Below, piece by piece: positions 41,217-52,704 of a stretch of 64,000 bases of DNA; the first letter of the stretch is position 1; each line of letters starts with the position of its first letter. A program made the translations under genes and the position numbers. The DNA lies in contig JASPKZ010001233.1 in assembly GCA_030220185.1 (NCBI GenBank), positions 2,466,001-2,530,000 on the forward strand, written 5' to 3'. The notes under the pieces are model-generated. The model saw only the letters and a list, made by a program, of their open reading frames with translations. It made no database searches and was not told where the DNA came from. This DNA is from Diploptera punctata (taxonomy: Eukaryota; Arthropoda; Insecta; Blattodea; Blaberidae).

Positions 41217-41844
41217 TAACATAAATAAATTAAATAGTCTATAAATTCAATCTTCATTGTATGAGATGACTGGATGAGTGGCATGGCTGACGACCTTCTC
41301 AAGGCCTTCAGGAAACGTAGTTAGTCGCACGTGAGATAATTCAAGCCACTGAACTATGAAAATAAAACCATCTGGTAAAAGATAATTTCCATTTCTTCTT
41401 ATTGCATTCCACTTTAGCTGGTCATGACAGATATTAATTTAGAAAAATCTTGATGTCAGTTCTCGTGAGCAGTTGGGTGAATAGAAATAATTAAAACAAT
41501 GAAAATTGTACATGAATTCGTAGTAATCGTCTGGATAAGGTACAAAGTACTGAAACAGCTGTAACGAATTTTTATTAAAATAAATATGAAAATCGTATAA
41601 ACCAGTTTTATTACACGCTTTATATTAGCTTGACCTGTATCTATGTAACGGAATTTTTTAACACGATTTTCACCCACTTAAAATATTGGATCAACTTGAA
41701 ACTTTGTATACTTGTATAGGACCAATGACAATACAATAATTTCATAACTTTTTCTTAAATCCTGGATAGAATCATCAGAAAATAAAAATAAATAAATAAA
41801 AACCGGTATAATAGGTTGCAGACTTATCGACTTTTTAGTCAATC
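41217..41844. other. Unassigned AT-rich sequence
   Basis: No recognised repeat or coding frame. Confidence 0.4.
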
Positions 41845-41935
41845 GTTGTAAGAGCTCAGTTGGTAGAGCGGTGGACTGTAGCGGTTTATAATTTCAGTAA
41901 TCCTTAGGTCGCTGGTTCAAATCCGGCCCGGAGGA
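41845..41935 (+). tRNA. tRNA-Tyr(GTA)-like sequence with intron, acceptor stem broken
   Basis: D-arm gctcagttggtagagc and anticodon region ggactGTAg are followed by an insert (about cggtttataatttcagt). The second half tccttaggtc, a T-arm gctggttcaaatccggc and a poly-T stop at 41937 follow. The anticodon and an intron just 3-prime to it are hallmarks of eukaryotic tRNA-Tyr. The 5-prime acceptor strand (gttgtaa) does not pair with the 3-prime strand (ccggagg). Probably a pseudogene, or a real gene with its 5-prime end altered. Confidence 0.65.
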
Positions 41936-41974
41936 TCTTTTTAGAAGAGAATTAAGCAAATAAATTTTCATGGG

Positions 41975-42545
41975 ATTCCGTTTATGAAAATTAAACTAAA
42001 AATAAAAAAGAAATAGTTAAAACAACTAAAACAACACGCTTTTATTAGAAAACCAAACTAAAAAATAAAAAATAAATAATTGTTTAAAAAACTAAAACAA
42101 CACGCTTTATTAGAAAACCGAACTAAAAAATGAAAAATAATTTTAATTTCCAACACGCTTGAGATAAAATTAAAGTTGTCAACAAAAAAATCATCTCCGA
42201 CACATCTAGAATAAAACTAGAGTTATGATATCTACAAAAAATACCTTCGAAAGCGTGGGGTACTTTTTATGGTTTTTACGTTTTCTTCTTAGAGACTTCA
42301 CTTTTCCCAATATATGTTTATTATCAAATATATTAATTGATATAGAGCACCCCTCGCTTTTGATGGTAAAATTATTATTTTTTTGTAGATAACTCTAGTT
42401 TTATTCTATATGTGTTGGAGATGATTTTTTTGTTGACCACATTAATTTTATCCCAAGCGTCTTGGAAATTAAAATTATTTTTCCTCTTTTTAGTTCGGTT
42501 TTCTATAAAGCGTTTTAAAATATTTTTAAAACTATTATTTATTTT
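41975..42545. repeat. Palindromic element with internal duplication
   Basis: Arms at about 42085-42240 and 42365-42530 are reverse complements (aaaatcatctccgacacatc against tgtgttggagatgatttttt, aaaccgaactaaaaa against ttttagttcggttt). The left arm edge is duplicated directly (aacaacacgctttTattag at about 42030 and 42095). No ORF. Looks like a long-TIR MITE. Confidence 0.75.
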
Positions 42546-42590
42546 ACTTAATTAATTTGACAACGGTTAATAATGTTTTTTGAAAGTATA

Positions 42591-43140
42591 CAGGATGATT
42601 CACAATTAGTATTAATGGCTCTAGGGATTGTAGAGGGGACTTATTAGGTAAAAATATGATAAAGAACCCATGTCCGGAAACGTACCATTTCGACGTAAAA
42701 TAAGTTTGAAGATCGGAACACAAAGGTCTGATATCGCGTGTCTTGTGTTTCAGAACAAGTATTACAGACTTATAAGGGCTGTACTACAAGTGTGGTTCCA
42801 TTTGGGGACCTTGTTGTTCGTTGCACAAAGTGTACCTGCGATGCATGTTTTAATACACACGCCACACAAGACCTGGTGTGTGCTCAATAATTTCTGCTGC
42901 CGCCAGAATCCGTGCAAAAAGATCTTCCTCCGACCTGACAGGTGTAGTACAACCCCTAGAAGTCTGTAATACTTATTCTGAAACACAAGACACGATATCA
43001 ACCGATTGTGTTTCGATCTTCAAACTTATTTTACATCAAAATGGCACGTTTCCGGACATGGGTCCCTTATCAAATACTTATCCACTAAGTCCCCTCTACA
43101 ACCCCTAGAAGTCAGTAATACTAATTGTGAATCGCTCTGC
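42591..43140. mobile_element. Long-TIR element X, copy 1
   Basis: About 205-bp inverted arms (left caggatgattcacaattag; right, reverse complement, gcagagcgattcacaattag) enclose about 140 bp. Shared arm text: gtagaggggactta, acccatgtccggaaacgt, aagtttgaagatcg, cttgtgtttcagaa. The ORFs on both strands are mirror images of the arms. Copy 2 is at 54859-55404. Confidence 0.85.
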
Positions 43141-43194
43141 AGAATATAAATAGTAAGAAACTAAAATGTTACTCGATAGGAAGAAAAGCTTAAA

Positions 43195-43335
43195 TTTTGT
43201 TCAGAGGTCTTTATAATCAGACTTTCCTCTCGAACGGCTTGTCCCATTGATTTTTCCATCCTAAAAATCCATCGACATCGGTCGGGTTTCAATCCGCGAC
43301 CCTCGGGACTATACCTCTTAGGAACTAAGTTCCAA
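43195..43335 (-). mobile_element. SINE-C head fragment
   Basis: Minus strand: ggtatagtcccgagggtcgc, ggattgaaacccgaccgatg, tcgatggatttttaggatgg. Truncated. Confidence 0.7.
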
Positions 43336-43456
43336 TTGTAATGTAAACAAACCAGATGTATGACTGCATTGGTCGAATAAAGGTTTTTCCTTTAAGTGTG
43401 TAAGAAAATGTAGTTCGCTCTCTAGCATTCGAATTAAAAGAATTATATATATATAT

Positions 43457-43775
43457 AGCCCACCGCTGTGGTCTCGAGGTAACATGCTGCCTTGTCACGC
43501 AGCGGGCCCGGGTTCGATTTCCGTCGGGACAGGCTCCTGAGTGAAATTTTCCTGGGGTTTCTCCTCACCTGTAAGACAAATGTCAGGAAGCTTAGGACCC
43601 AACGGTCCCCCAAAAATTATCCGGCCATCATCATCATCCTTATCATTATTTTCATCATCCATCACCGATGTGAAAAGCAACTGGAAACTACCACACCTAT
43701 AATTCCTTAGTAAAGCTGCAAAGCATAGCATGAAAGTACTATGATTGGAGTGGAAGACTTGCCCTCGGGAGAATT

Positions 43776-43783
<8 letters not shown>
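43457..43783 (+). mobile_element. SINE-A1 inside a TA tract
   Basis: Head cccaccgctgtggtctcgag, box B gggttcgatttccgtcg, body, and A1 tail gccctcgggagaattactat. TA repeats flank both ends (43446-43456, 43784-43807). Diverged by small deletions. Confidence 0.85.

Positions 43784-43808
<25 letters not shown>
43784..43808. repeat. (TA)n microsatellite
   Basis: Continuous with the SINE-A1 3-prime end. Confidence 0.9.
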
Positions 43809-44061
43809 AAGGGCTTAGGACAGTAATATGGTAAGTCACATGCTGTTAAAAAATTTCACATATTACAATGATAGCAAATAAATGTATTGAGATATCCATA
43901 AAATAATTTATAAGTGTGCCAGTGGTGAGTTAAAACAAATAGACACACAGTGTATTAACAACAATACTGCCCAATTAGTATTTATAATTTTTGAAACATT
44001 AACATCCTTATATCTCAGAAAGAACAATATGTGCCTTATCATATTTTAGCCCCAAGCCCTT

Positions 44062-44110
<49 letters not shown>

Positions 44111-44662
44111 CAATAGATTAAATAAGCATTGTGTTATTCTTAAGCACGTGGGATTTCTATTGCTTCAAAATTGCCGCTTTATGTAGAATTTGTTAAAACG
44201 TTGGAAAATAAACCATTTGAAAAGCGGAGAGAAATAAATTATTTTGTATGTTTTCAAACAGTTTAGTGATAAATATTCTACATTATCTATTGAGTATGTG
44301 AAAATAACAGCAGAATTTACAGGGTGAGTCAGCATAGAGCTTGTAATTAATTTGTAAATAAAGGATATGCATCGACGTCATGGAATAAGCATAAACGTGT
44401 GACGTGGTAGGCCCATATATAATTTTTGTCATAAATAAATAAGAAATGGAAATTCCTGATTACTGATACCATCCTACCTTGTATTCAGTCTTATTTCCCG
44501 TAAAATATACCATTTTGCGTAAGAACAATGGTTCTATCGATGACAGTTCCGTATACAATTCAGTCATATGACGGGTAAAAGTAGCACCACGGTTTCCGCA
44601 GTAGACGGAGTCGGCGGAATAATACAATACACAAGTTTGTTTACAGTACAATTGGAACTTAA
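43809..44662. other. Unassigned sequence with a (TA)n tract at 44065-44108
   Basis: Both sides of the TA tract carry related text (gggcttaggacagtaat near 43808 and agccccaagcccttctt near 44049). A 63-codon minus-strand ORF at 44460-44651 matches nothing known to me. Confidence 0.35.
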
Positions 44663-44872
44663 TAATTTAAAATAATAAAATTAGTACCTGAGAAAACAGT
44701 CGTTCTCAACATTAAAATTCAGAACTACTTGTTCCATCTTCAGCAACTGGATTGGTTAGCAATCCAGCTGTTGTCGATGGAACATGTAGTTCCGAAAGGC
44801 CTTCACAATTTTGATGGATTTAATGTTGAAGACGACTGTTATCTCAGGTACTAATTATATTATTTTAATTTA
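44663..44872. repeat. Foldback element
   Basis: Arms: aatttaaaataataaaatta, gtacctgag, cagtcgttctcaacatta on the left; their complements (aatgttgaagacgactgtt, ctcaggtactaattatatta) on the right. A second inner stem surrounds tgttccatc...gatggaaca. Single-arm relatives lie at 32158-32245 and about 59075-59180. Confidence 0.8.
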
Positions 44873-44984
44873 TTACAAAACAATTTCAACGGAGGTTCAG
44901 TATGATTTCTAAAAGTATATTGAAACTGGAACTTGGCTCGGATTTAGCATAGAAGCATAAGTCTAATTTAACAAAAAATCTTAT

Positions 44985-45853
44985 AGGGAGCATAAAAACA
45001 TTTTTGACATTGCTTATTATTTTGAATTATGTTAAGAAATAAGAACTGAAATGAGAACAAGAGGACTGGAGGACATGGAGTGGATGGATAGGGACGAGCT
45101 GGAGAAGGAAAATAAAACTTTAGGCGCAGAAAGATGTACAAACATTGAAAATCTGTACATAAATATGACATTTTAATGTCTTATTTTGAATGTAAACATT
45201 CAAATAGGACATTAAAATAGTAGGCCTATATTACTATGCGAGGTTGGGAAGTGGTTTTTGCAGAAGCGAGGAAATAGCGAGGTTTTTAATTTCCGAGATT
45301 CTGAAAACACTTCACAAACGTGCGTTGTACGCTATTTTTTGCATGATGGTGTTTTTAAAATAATAAATAATAGTAAAATAATGTCTTTGTTGAAAATATT
45401 TGCGTTCATTCTAAACAACTGACCAAAATTATCAGTCAGGCCAATGTTTATACGGTAAATGCCGAAAATAATTTAGTTGAGGCTACAACAGACCGTGGCA
45501 GCAATCAGGGATTAAAACGACGGCAAGTACGAATTTACTGTTTTATATTATTCCAAATAAATTTCAGTTAATTTAAAATGTAGTGATTTTTTATTATAAT
45601 GTGTATTAACACTATCTTTTGGATATATTTTTGTATATACATTGTACGTAGTATACATAAAGAGCAGTGGTTTTTACTTCCCGCCCTAGGTAGGTAATTT
45701 GTAATATTACAGTATTAGTTATTTATAGGGTGATAAACCGCGAAATTTAGGAAATTGAACTTTCGATCATGGTCGTCATTGCTGTAAGTACGACAGAACC
45801 CACTACCGTGCAAAAACATAGCTACAAAATAATAAGCAATCTTAAAGAATGTT
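44985..45853 (+). repeat. Repeat F copy 3, longest
   Basis: Starts aaaaacatttttgacattgc and ends caaaaacatagctacaaaat. Contains the palindrome at 45174-45213 (gaatgtaaacattc core), gcgaggttgggaagtggttt, cacttcacaaacgtgcgttg, gagcagtggtttttacttcc and accgcgaaatttaggaa. No conserved ORF. Confidence 0.7.
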
Positions 45854-46269
45854 TTCATGCTTTTCTGATAATCTTGTAAAATTAGACTTACGAGGTTTTA
45901 GAAATAAGGTAACAGTAACCAGTAGACCACTGCGGTTGACTTCTACATTATAGGAAATAAAATAATGCATTCGTATTTCAATATTATGAGTCACGTACGT
46001 ATGGCTTTGAAATGTCAAATATCTGTAGATTTCAAAACAATAATCATTATAAGATCAGCCCAAAGGGTAGAAATTATCACAGGCCCACAATACAAAACTA
46101 TATCTCATTATCTGTACATATAACAATGAACAAAGCCGTTCTGTTTCATAACCGAATACAGAAGAATAAACGGTAATTTGTTGTCATGAAGTTCAGTCAC
46201 TCAGATTGAAAGTTGGTTGTGCCGAAACGTACAAAAATAACTCGTAATCAATATCTTTGTATGGACCTG
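45854..46269. other. Unassigned AT-rich sequence
   Basis: No recognised feature. Confidence 0.4.
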
Positions 46270-46544
46270 TATAATTATTCTGTACGTGTGTTTGTCACTG
46301 AACTCCTCCTAAACGACTGGACTGATTTTGATGAAATTTTTTGTGTGTGTCTGATTGCGTCCCTCGATGGTTTAGATTCACATTTGGACCCTATAAAACC
46401 ATTAGGTGTAGTAGCATTGCTGTCGTTAGGGTTACCCATGCCGGACTGGTCGAAGGTGATAAGCCAGACGAAAAACGTACCTTGGTCGAAAGAGTGACGA
46501 TCTTTCACCGTAAAAATACAACCGTCAAGAAACGGACATGGGTT

Positions 46545-47520
46545 CATTTTCGGACACTTTTGAAATCCAGAATGGGTTGAAGCAAGGAGATGCACTATCT
46601 CCTCTACTATTTAATTTTGTACTAGAGCATGACATTAAATCTTTAGAGAATGAGGAAGGCTTACAACTCAATGGTATTAATAAGCTGTTAGTTTATGCTG
46701 ATGATGTAGTATTATTGGCCGATAGCGAGGAGATACTAAAGGACAACACGCACACACTAAAGAGTAACACTAAGAAATTAGGACTGGAAGTAAATATCAA
46801 TAAAACTAAATATATGGCCACACGTAGAAATACATTATATAATGGAAATGGACAGCTGATGACAAATGAGGGAAATTTTGAGGAAGTGACTGAATTAAGA
46901 TACCTAGGAACAATAATCACAAATAGGAACGAGATGCACAAAAAGATTAAACATAGGCTCAATTCTGGAAATGCGTGCTATTGTGCATTGCAGAGACTCT
47001 TGATGTCCCAACTCCTTTCAAAAAATGTTAAACTGAAAATATATAAAACTATTATTCTACCAGTTATATTATATGGGAGCGAAACATGGACTCTTACTTT
47101 AAGGGAAGAAAGGAGATTACAAGTATTTGAGAATAAAGTACTTAGGAAAATTTTTGGACCAAAGAGAGATGAACAGACAGGTGAATGGAGAAGACTTACA
47201 TAACAATGAACTACATGGTCTTCATAGGAAGCCAGGTATAATAAGAACAATTAAGTCTCGTAGACTGCGATGGGCAGGACATGTTGCACGTATGGGGAAT
47301 GAAAGACGTGCATGGAAGCTTCTTGTAGGAAAACCAGAGGGAAAACGCCCGGTTGGTAGACCAAGAATGAGGTGGGAGAATAACATTAACTATGATTTGA
47401 GGGAAGTAGATTATACAGGGAATGATTGGAAAGCATTAGCTCAGGATAGGGATGTATGGAGAGCTTATGTCCGCGCGGCCATGAACCTACGGGTTCGATA
47501 GTGCCAGTGAGTATGTAAGT
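46545..47520 (+). pseudogene. LINE-A, best copy, with RT catalytic motif
   Basis: The frame at 46538-47203 carries DTFEIQNGLKQGDALSPLLF (RT motif B), VYADDVVLLAD with the catalytic YADD at residues 53-56, GLEVNINKTKYM, YLGTIITNRNEMHKKIKHRL and LYGSETWTLTLREERRLQVF. One extra T near 47197 shifts the frame. The rest continues at about 47190-47501 (NNELHGLHRKPG, RLRWAGHVARMGNERRAW, LLVGKPEGKRPVGRPRMRWE, ALAQDRDVWRAYVRAAMNLR). The 3-prime tail is (GTAA)n-like. The N-terminal RT half and endonuclease are missing. Confidence 0.92.
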
Positions 47521-47612
47521 AAGTTCACCTGAAGTGAACATTGAAAAATCGCTCTGGCAGTCGCATTTTTTCGATGTCTCACAACAAAACTCAGCATATC
47601 CTATTAAAATAA

Positions 47613-47885
47613 GCAGAGGTAGGTCTTCTTCTTGTTCTTAAACTTAATTTGTAGGATTTTCTCCTGTTTATTTCCAAAATCACTCCTCGGAGGAAGACAT
47701 ATTGGATGTGCATTCACTGTCTATCCATCTCTTCGGTGGTCTCCTTCTTGTTCTTCTCCCGTCCATTGGTCTATCTTCTTTAGCTCTTTTTGCAAGTCTG
47801 TTTTCTTCCATTCTTTCTACATGACCCTTCCAATATTTTCGTCTATCTATAATAAATTTGGTTATGTCTTGAATATGACATTTGT
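47613..47885 (-). mobile_element. LINE C-terminal fragment in repeat E
   Basis: Minus strand: IIDRRKYWKGHVERMEENRL, AKRAKEDRPMDGRRTRRRPP KRW, then a decayed end with (GAA)-rich tail. Diverged copies of gcagaggtaggt and gcggagagctaggt on either side look like an old target-site duplication. Confidence 0.75.
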
Positions 47886-48377
47886 CAGATACAGCGGAGA
47901 GCTAGGTATCGTCAAAAAATGAGCGAAATCCAATAATTAGAAGTGGAGGTATACTTAAAACCCGAAATTAAAAACTGCCTAAACGACTGGACCGATTTTA
48001 ATTAATTTTTTGTGGGTGTTTCAGCAGGACCCTGGATGGTTTATATTCATAAGTGGACTCGACAGGAGGAGCTGCGTTTGGGTTGTAGGGTTTTTTATGT
48101 CCTATGTGTAGTCATTTTTATAGGATTTTTATGTCATGTGTAGTCATCTGCATTATCGACGTATTCCTCCCGATAACAATGTGAAGTCATCATGCAAGCT
48201 TTTTGAACCACAACAGATGGCAGTAAGGAGTTTTCTTGAGAACTTATTTAATAATATCTAATTACGTTTTAATTGGTGAATATTATGGTAAAAAGTAACT
48301 TATATGCCTATTTTTATCGTCCGGTAATTAAATGAGAACTGAATGTTCGGGGAAGGCAACTTGTATTGGGTACGTTA

Positions 48378-48379
<2 letters not shown>

Positions 48380-48430
<51 letters not shown>
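48380..48430. repeat. (TA)n microsatellite
   Basis: At the start edge of repeat E copy 5. Confidence 0.9.
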
Positions 48431-48432
<2 letters not shown>

Positions 48433-48519
48433 TTTAATTATATACAGAATGGAAGTAATATGAGTACACAAATTTTAAGTATAAATTCCTTGTGGTAAAT
48501 ACGTCTGATTTTCGTATCT

Positions 48520-48905
48520 TGCAGAAGGTCTATAGTATCCTTTTGGAGTTCGGAATTCCTAAAAAGTTAGACTTATTCGAATTTTATATTAAATTTGTCA
48601 AATATCGTTTGGAATTTTTTAATATTTCAGTATCTTTGGATACCTATTATTAAGCAGACTTACTCCCTATATCGATTGTACAATAGGACATAATCAATGT
48701 GTATTTAGAAGAAACAGGTCTACAACAGATCAGATGTTTAGTATAAGATAGATTTTAGAAAAGAAATGGGAATGTAATGGCACTGTGCATCAACTATATG
48801 TAAACTTCAAACATGTGTACGATTCAATTAAGAGGGAAAAGTTATATAGTATACTGCTAGAGTTCCGAATTCCTAAAAAGTTAGTTAGACCTATTCGAGT
48901 GTGTC
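48520..48905 (+). mobile_element. LINE-A RT N-terminal region
   Basis: Encodes GHNQCVFRRNRSTTDQMFSI, ILEKKWECNGTVHQLYVNFK, HVYDSIKREKLYSILLEFRI, PKKL, i.e. RT motifs upstream of those at 46545. The motif A Asp position reads VNFKHVYDS, so the first catalytic Asp appears replaced by Asn. A partial duplicate of the last segment (YSILLEFGIPKKL) precedes it at 48525-48590. Confidence 0.8.
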
Positions 48906-49180
48906 TCCTGTAGTTTCAACTAATAGTAAGCATTACCCACACAGTTAACATTAGTGAATATTTTTTATAATGAAAGCAAATATTTCCAACAAAGATATTA
49001 TTATTTGATTATTATTTATTATTTTGAAAAACACCATCGTGCAAAAAATAATACTCACCGCACGTTTGTGAAGTGTTTTACAGAATCTCGGCAATTAAAA
49101 ACCTCGCAATCGCTTGGTTTTTAAACATTTTCCTCAATTCTGTAAAAACCACTTCCCAACCTTGCATCGTAATATATTAT
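48905..49180 (-). repeat. Repeat F copy 4, partial
   Basis: Minus-strand block: cgcacgtttgtgaagtgttt, accacttcccaaccttgcat, accatcgtgcaaaaaataat. Directly follows the LINE-A fragment. Confidence 0.65.
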
Positions 49181-49679
49181 CGATTTTAGTTGAATTCTAT
49201 ATTTGGTCACATATGTACTTCTGTTTTTGTTGCATCATAATTTTATAGTAGGCCTATATAGCTTCACTGCGGCACAGTTTTGTTGGAGCCCGTAGGCAGT
49301 TAGTTATTTTCTCCTTCAGGGATCCTGATATTCGTCCAGTTCTCAGATTTTTATTCAATAATAATTGGTCAACGATCCCATTAAACAATATTTATATTTT
49401 AATCTTCAGAAAGAAAATAATAATTTTTATATACATAATTTGTATACTGAAATAGCCTAGTGTATTTAGCTCAAATTAAAGAAAGAGTAAACTTACTGTT
49501 CAATTTATAAGCATTTACAAAGTACAGTCATAATCATCAGGATTTTAGATTCTTCAAAAACTTTGAATATTTTATTATAGAAGATTGAAAATAATTGCTA
49601 GAAAATGTGCATGATTTTTTTGAATTTGCAAAACATTAATTTCCTGAACATTCTAGAACCTAATGAACATAGAGCTGTA
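49181..49679. other. Unassigned AT-rich sequence
   Basis: Nothing recognised apart from a short richer patch near 49280-49330. Confidence 0.4.
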
Positions 49680-51237
49680 CAGTGGAGGAAATTGGTATAA
49701 AGGCACTAACTTTTAGTAGTAAAACAACCTGAAATATTTATGCAAATACCGTATGTGTGTCATAGATTACATGTATTTACCTAGGACATAATTTCATACA
49801 GGTCTCCACATTTTGTATTTATTACATACGTAAATATTACGTAAAAACTAAGAAAACGCTGTCCTAGGGGTGGAAATCGGTATAAAGGCAGGTCAACTTC
49901 TGGCTCTTACAAACAAAACACTGCAGTTACATGGAGAAGACGTGTCTGTGAGCATCGTTCATCAATTACAAATCAGTAGTGCGTACAATGCCGCATGGAA
50001 AGCCTCTATCAAATGAAGAGAAAGCAAGAGTTAGTGCCTGGAAGTAAATGGGCCTTTCCGATCGACAATTACCTACGAAATTGGGACGTTCAAGATGTGT
50101 CATTGATAAGTTTGTCAAACTGGGCACACAATATAGAAAAAAACGGGAAGAATGGACGGACAAGAAAATTGTCTGAGCGCACTAAACGTCTCATTTTACG
50201 TAAAGCAAAAGGTAAGAGTATGTTATCTTCTCAAATCCAGGCTGATTTGAAGTTGTCATTAACAGCCAGATGATTAAGACAAATTCTGTCAGAAGACAAG
50301 AACCTAAAATTTAAAAAAAAAGTCTCAGTAAACTACCTCTGAACAATGCACATAAGAAAGCTGAAGAACACGTGTCCTGGATCTCAGAATGGAATAAAGT
50401 AATATTCAGTGACAAGAAGAAGTTTAATCTGGACGGGCCTGATGGCTTTCAGTATTACTGGCACGACCTCCGTACTGAAGAGCAAGTTAGAATGAGTAGA
50501 AACTTCGGTGGTTGAGACGTTATGATTTGGGCAGCATTCTGCTTTAAAGGAAGATCAAAACTGGCATGGATACGCACCAAGAAGAATTCTGAGTCCTACA
50601 CTGAGGAGCTTCTGGAGTCCTAATTGATACGAATGTATGAGGAATTTGTCGAAGATCTAATTTTTCAGCAAGATAATGCTTCCATTCACGTGTCTGCCAA
50701 ATCAAAGTAGTGGTTCAGGAAGAAAGAAATACCTCTTTTGACGTGGCCAGCCAGAACTCCTGATTTAAACCCGATTGAGAACTTATGGGGGATCCTGGCA
50801 AGGCCTGTGTATCGCAATGGACGGCAGTTTGGGACAATGACTGAGCTAAAAATGCTATTCGGGAAGAATGGGCTTCAATCTCAGTGGAATAAATAAACAC
50901 CCTCATCAAGTCAATGCCAAAGAGAATCTTCCAAGTAATAAAGAACAATGGAGGTTTAACTAAATTGTAGGACTTTGTTGTAAACATTGTACTCAGTCTT
51001 TTTGGTTTATTCTGTTAAATACACAAAGTGCCTTTATACTAATTTCCACCCATATGTGGGAGTGGTTTCAATTTTCATGTACTTTTTTGGACAAAAATGG
51101 ATAATTAATTTTGACATTATTTGTGTATGTTTTATACTCAATCACTTCCTAAGTTAAGATAGAAAATGCCAATGAAAGAGTAAATAAACTTGTGTTCACA
51201 CTTCTAACAAGTGCCTTTATACCAATTTCCTCCTCTG
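49680..51237 (+). mobile_element. Tc3-like transposon, 1.56 kb, with inner and outer terminal repeats
   Basis: Outer ends cagtggaggaaattggtata and (reverse complement) cagaggaggaaattggtata, TA on both sides (49678-49679, 51238-51239). Inner copies of the same motif lie at 49867-49890 (ggggtggaaatcggtataaa) and, inverted, at 51028-51050. Paired outer and inner sites are the layout known for Tc3. Carries a broken transposase. Confidence 0.9.
49960..50970 (+). pseudogene. Tc3-like transposase pseudogene (DD34E)
   Basis: The N-terminus is frameshifted: KPLSNEEKARV in one frame, then WAFPIDNYLRNW, and LSERTKRLILRKAKGKSMLS (49995-50273). The catalytic part is in pieces: EEHVSWISEWNKVIFSDKKK with the first Asp, FNLDGPDGFQYYWHDLRTEE, MIWAAFCFKGRSKLAWI, FQQDNASIHVSAKSK with the second Asp, TPDLNPIENLWGILARPVY with the Glu. 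Thirty-four positions separate the last two acidic residues. Premature stops lie near 50273, 50516, 50622 and 50708. Inactive. Confidence 0.88.
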
Positions 51238-51677
51238 TACAATTTTACATGCACTTAACTTGTTTAAATAACACAACTTTGAATGGAATAAAGAGTGCCT
51301 GGTTTTTGGGTGCGAGATTTCATATGGAATATTCCAATGACAACTAAAGTATCTCGTTGAACGTATTCAATTCACAAATTTCTAGGAAAATATTATACTT
51401 ATTTTGTCACCTGATATAAAAATACAGAAATAAAATGTAATGTGAGAAGAAAACATTCAAAATCTTACATTCAAATCACAAAAAAAAAACTGCAAAAAAC
51501 ATTTCAATAATACAATATTCGTAAATGTGTACATAAAAAAAGTAGAAATCACAAATAACTTGAAAATAGGAGTACAGACAAGTAGACTTTCACAAACCTA
51601 AAAAGAATCAACATGGAATTCGTTTTATTGAAAAATTCAATGTCAGATTTTAAATGTTTCTTCTCATTTATATTAGT
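51238..51677. other. Unassigned AT-rich sequence
   Basis: No recognised element. Confidence 0.4.
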
Positions 51678-52411
<734 letters not shown>

Positions 52412-52451
<40 letters not shown>

Positions 52452-52475
52452 CATCATCATCATCATCATTATTAT
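52412..52475. repeat. (ATT)n-(ATC)n microsatellite
   Basis: LINE-D 3-prime tail extended by slippage. Confidence 0.9.
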
Positions 52476-52704
52476 TAAATTTACTAAATTGATGCTTGCA
52501 TGCCCAATATTCTCATGTGGAAGAAATTTTGAATCTGCATTTTACAAAAAAAATATCATGGTTCCATATAACTGAAATCAGTATGTTGCCAGGCGATTCA
52601 TGTTTAAATAATGCAATAATCGTTTCTTATGGTTAAACATATCTCTGTGTTGTAATATTAATCTGATGCTGTCACCATGTGGCTACCTAGAACAAATTTA
52701 TGAG
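52476..52704. other. Unassigned sequence
   Basis: Nothing recognised. Confidence 0.35.

Larger units (their letters stand above)
46270..48378 (-). repeat. Repeat E copy 5, interrupted twice
   Basis: Minus-strand pieces: 46270-46415 (gtttgtcactgaactcctcc, gtctgattgcgtccctcgat), 47521-47612 (gttcacctgaagtgaacatt, cagaggtaggt) and 47886-48378 (gagcgaaatccaataattag, gaatgttcggggaaggcaac). It runs into (TA)n at 48380. LINE-A and another LINE fill the gaps. About 130 bp before LINE-A (46416-46544) are unassigned. Confidence 0.7.

Noticed and set aside
42670..43001. Two ORFs on opposite strands sharing VFQNKYYRL
   Set aside because: They are the two inverted arms of element X read outwards, not homologous genes.
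44320..44360. acagggtgagtcag as an end of the 14768 MITE family
   Set aside because: Similarity stops after about 14 bases and no second end is present.
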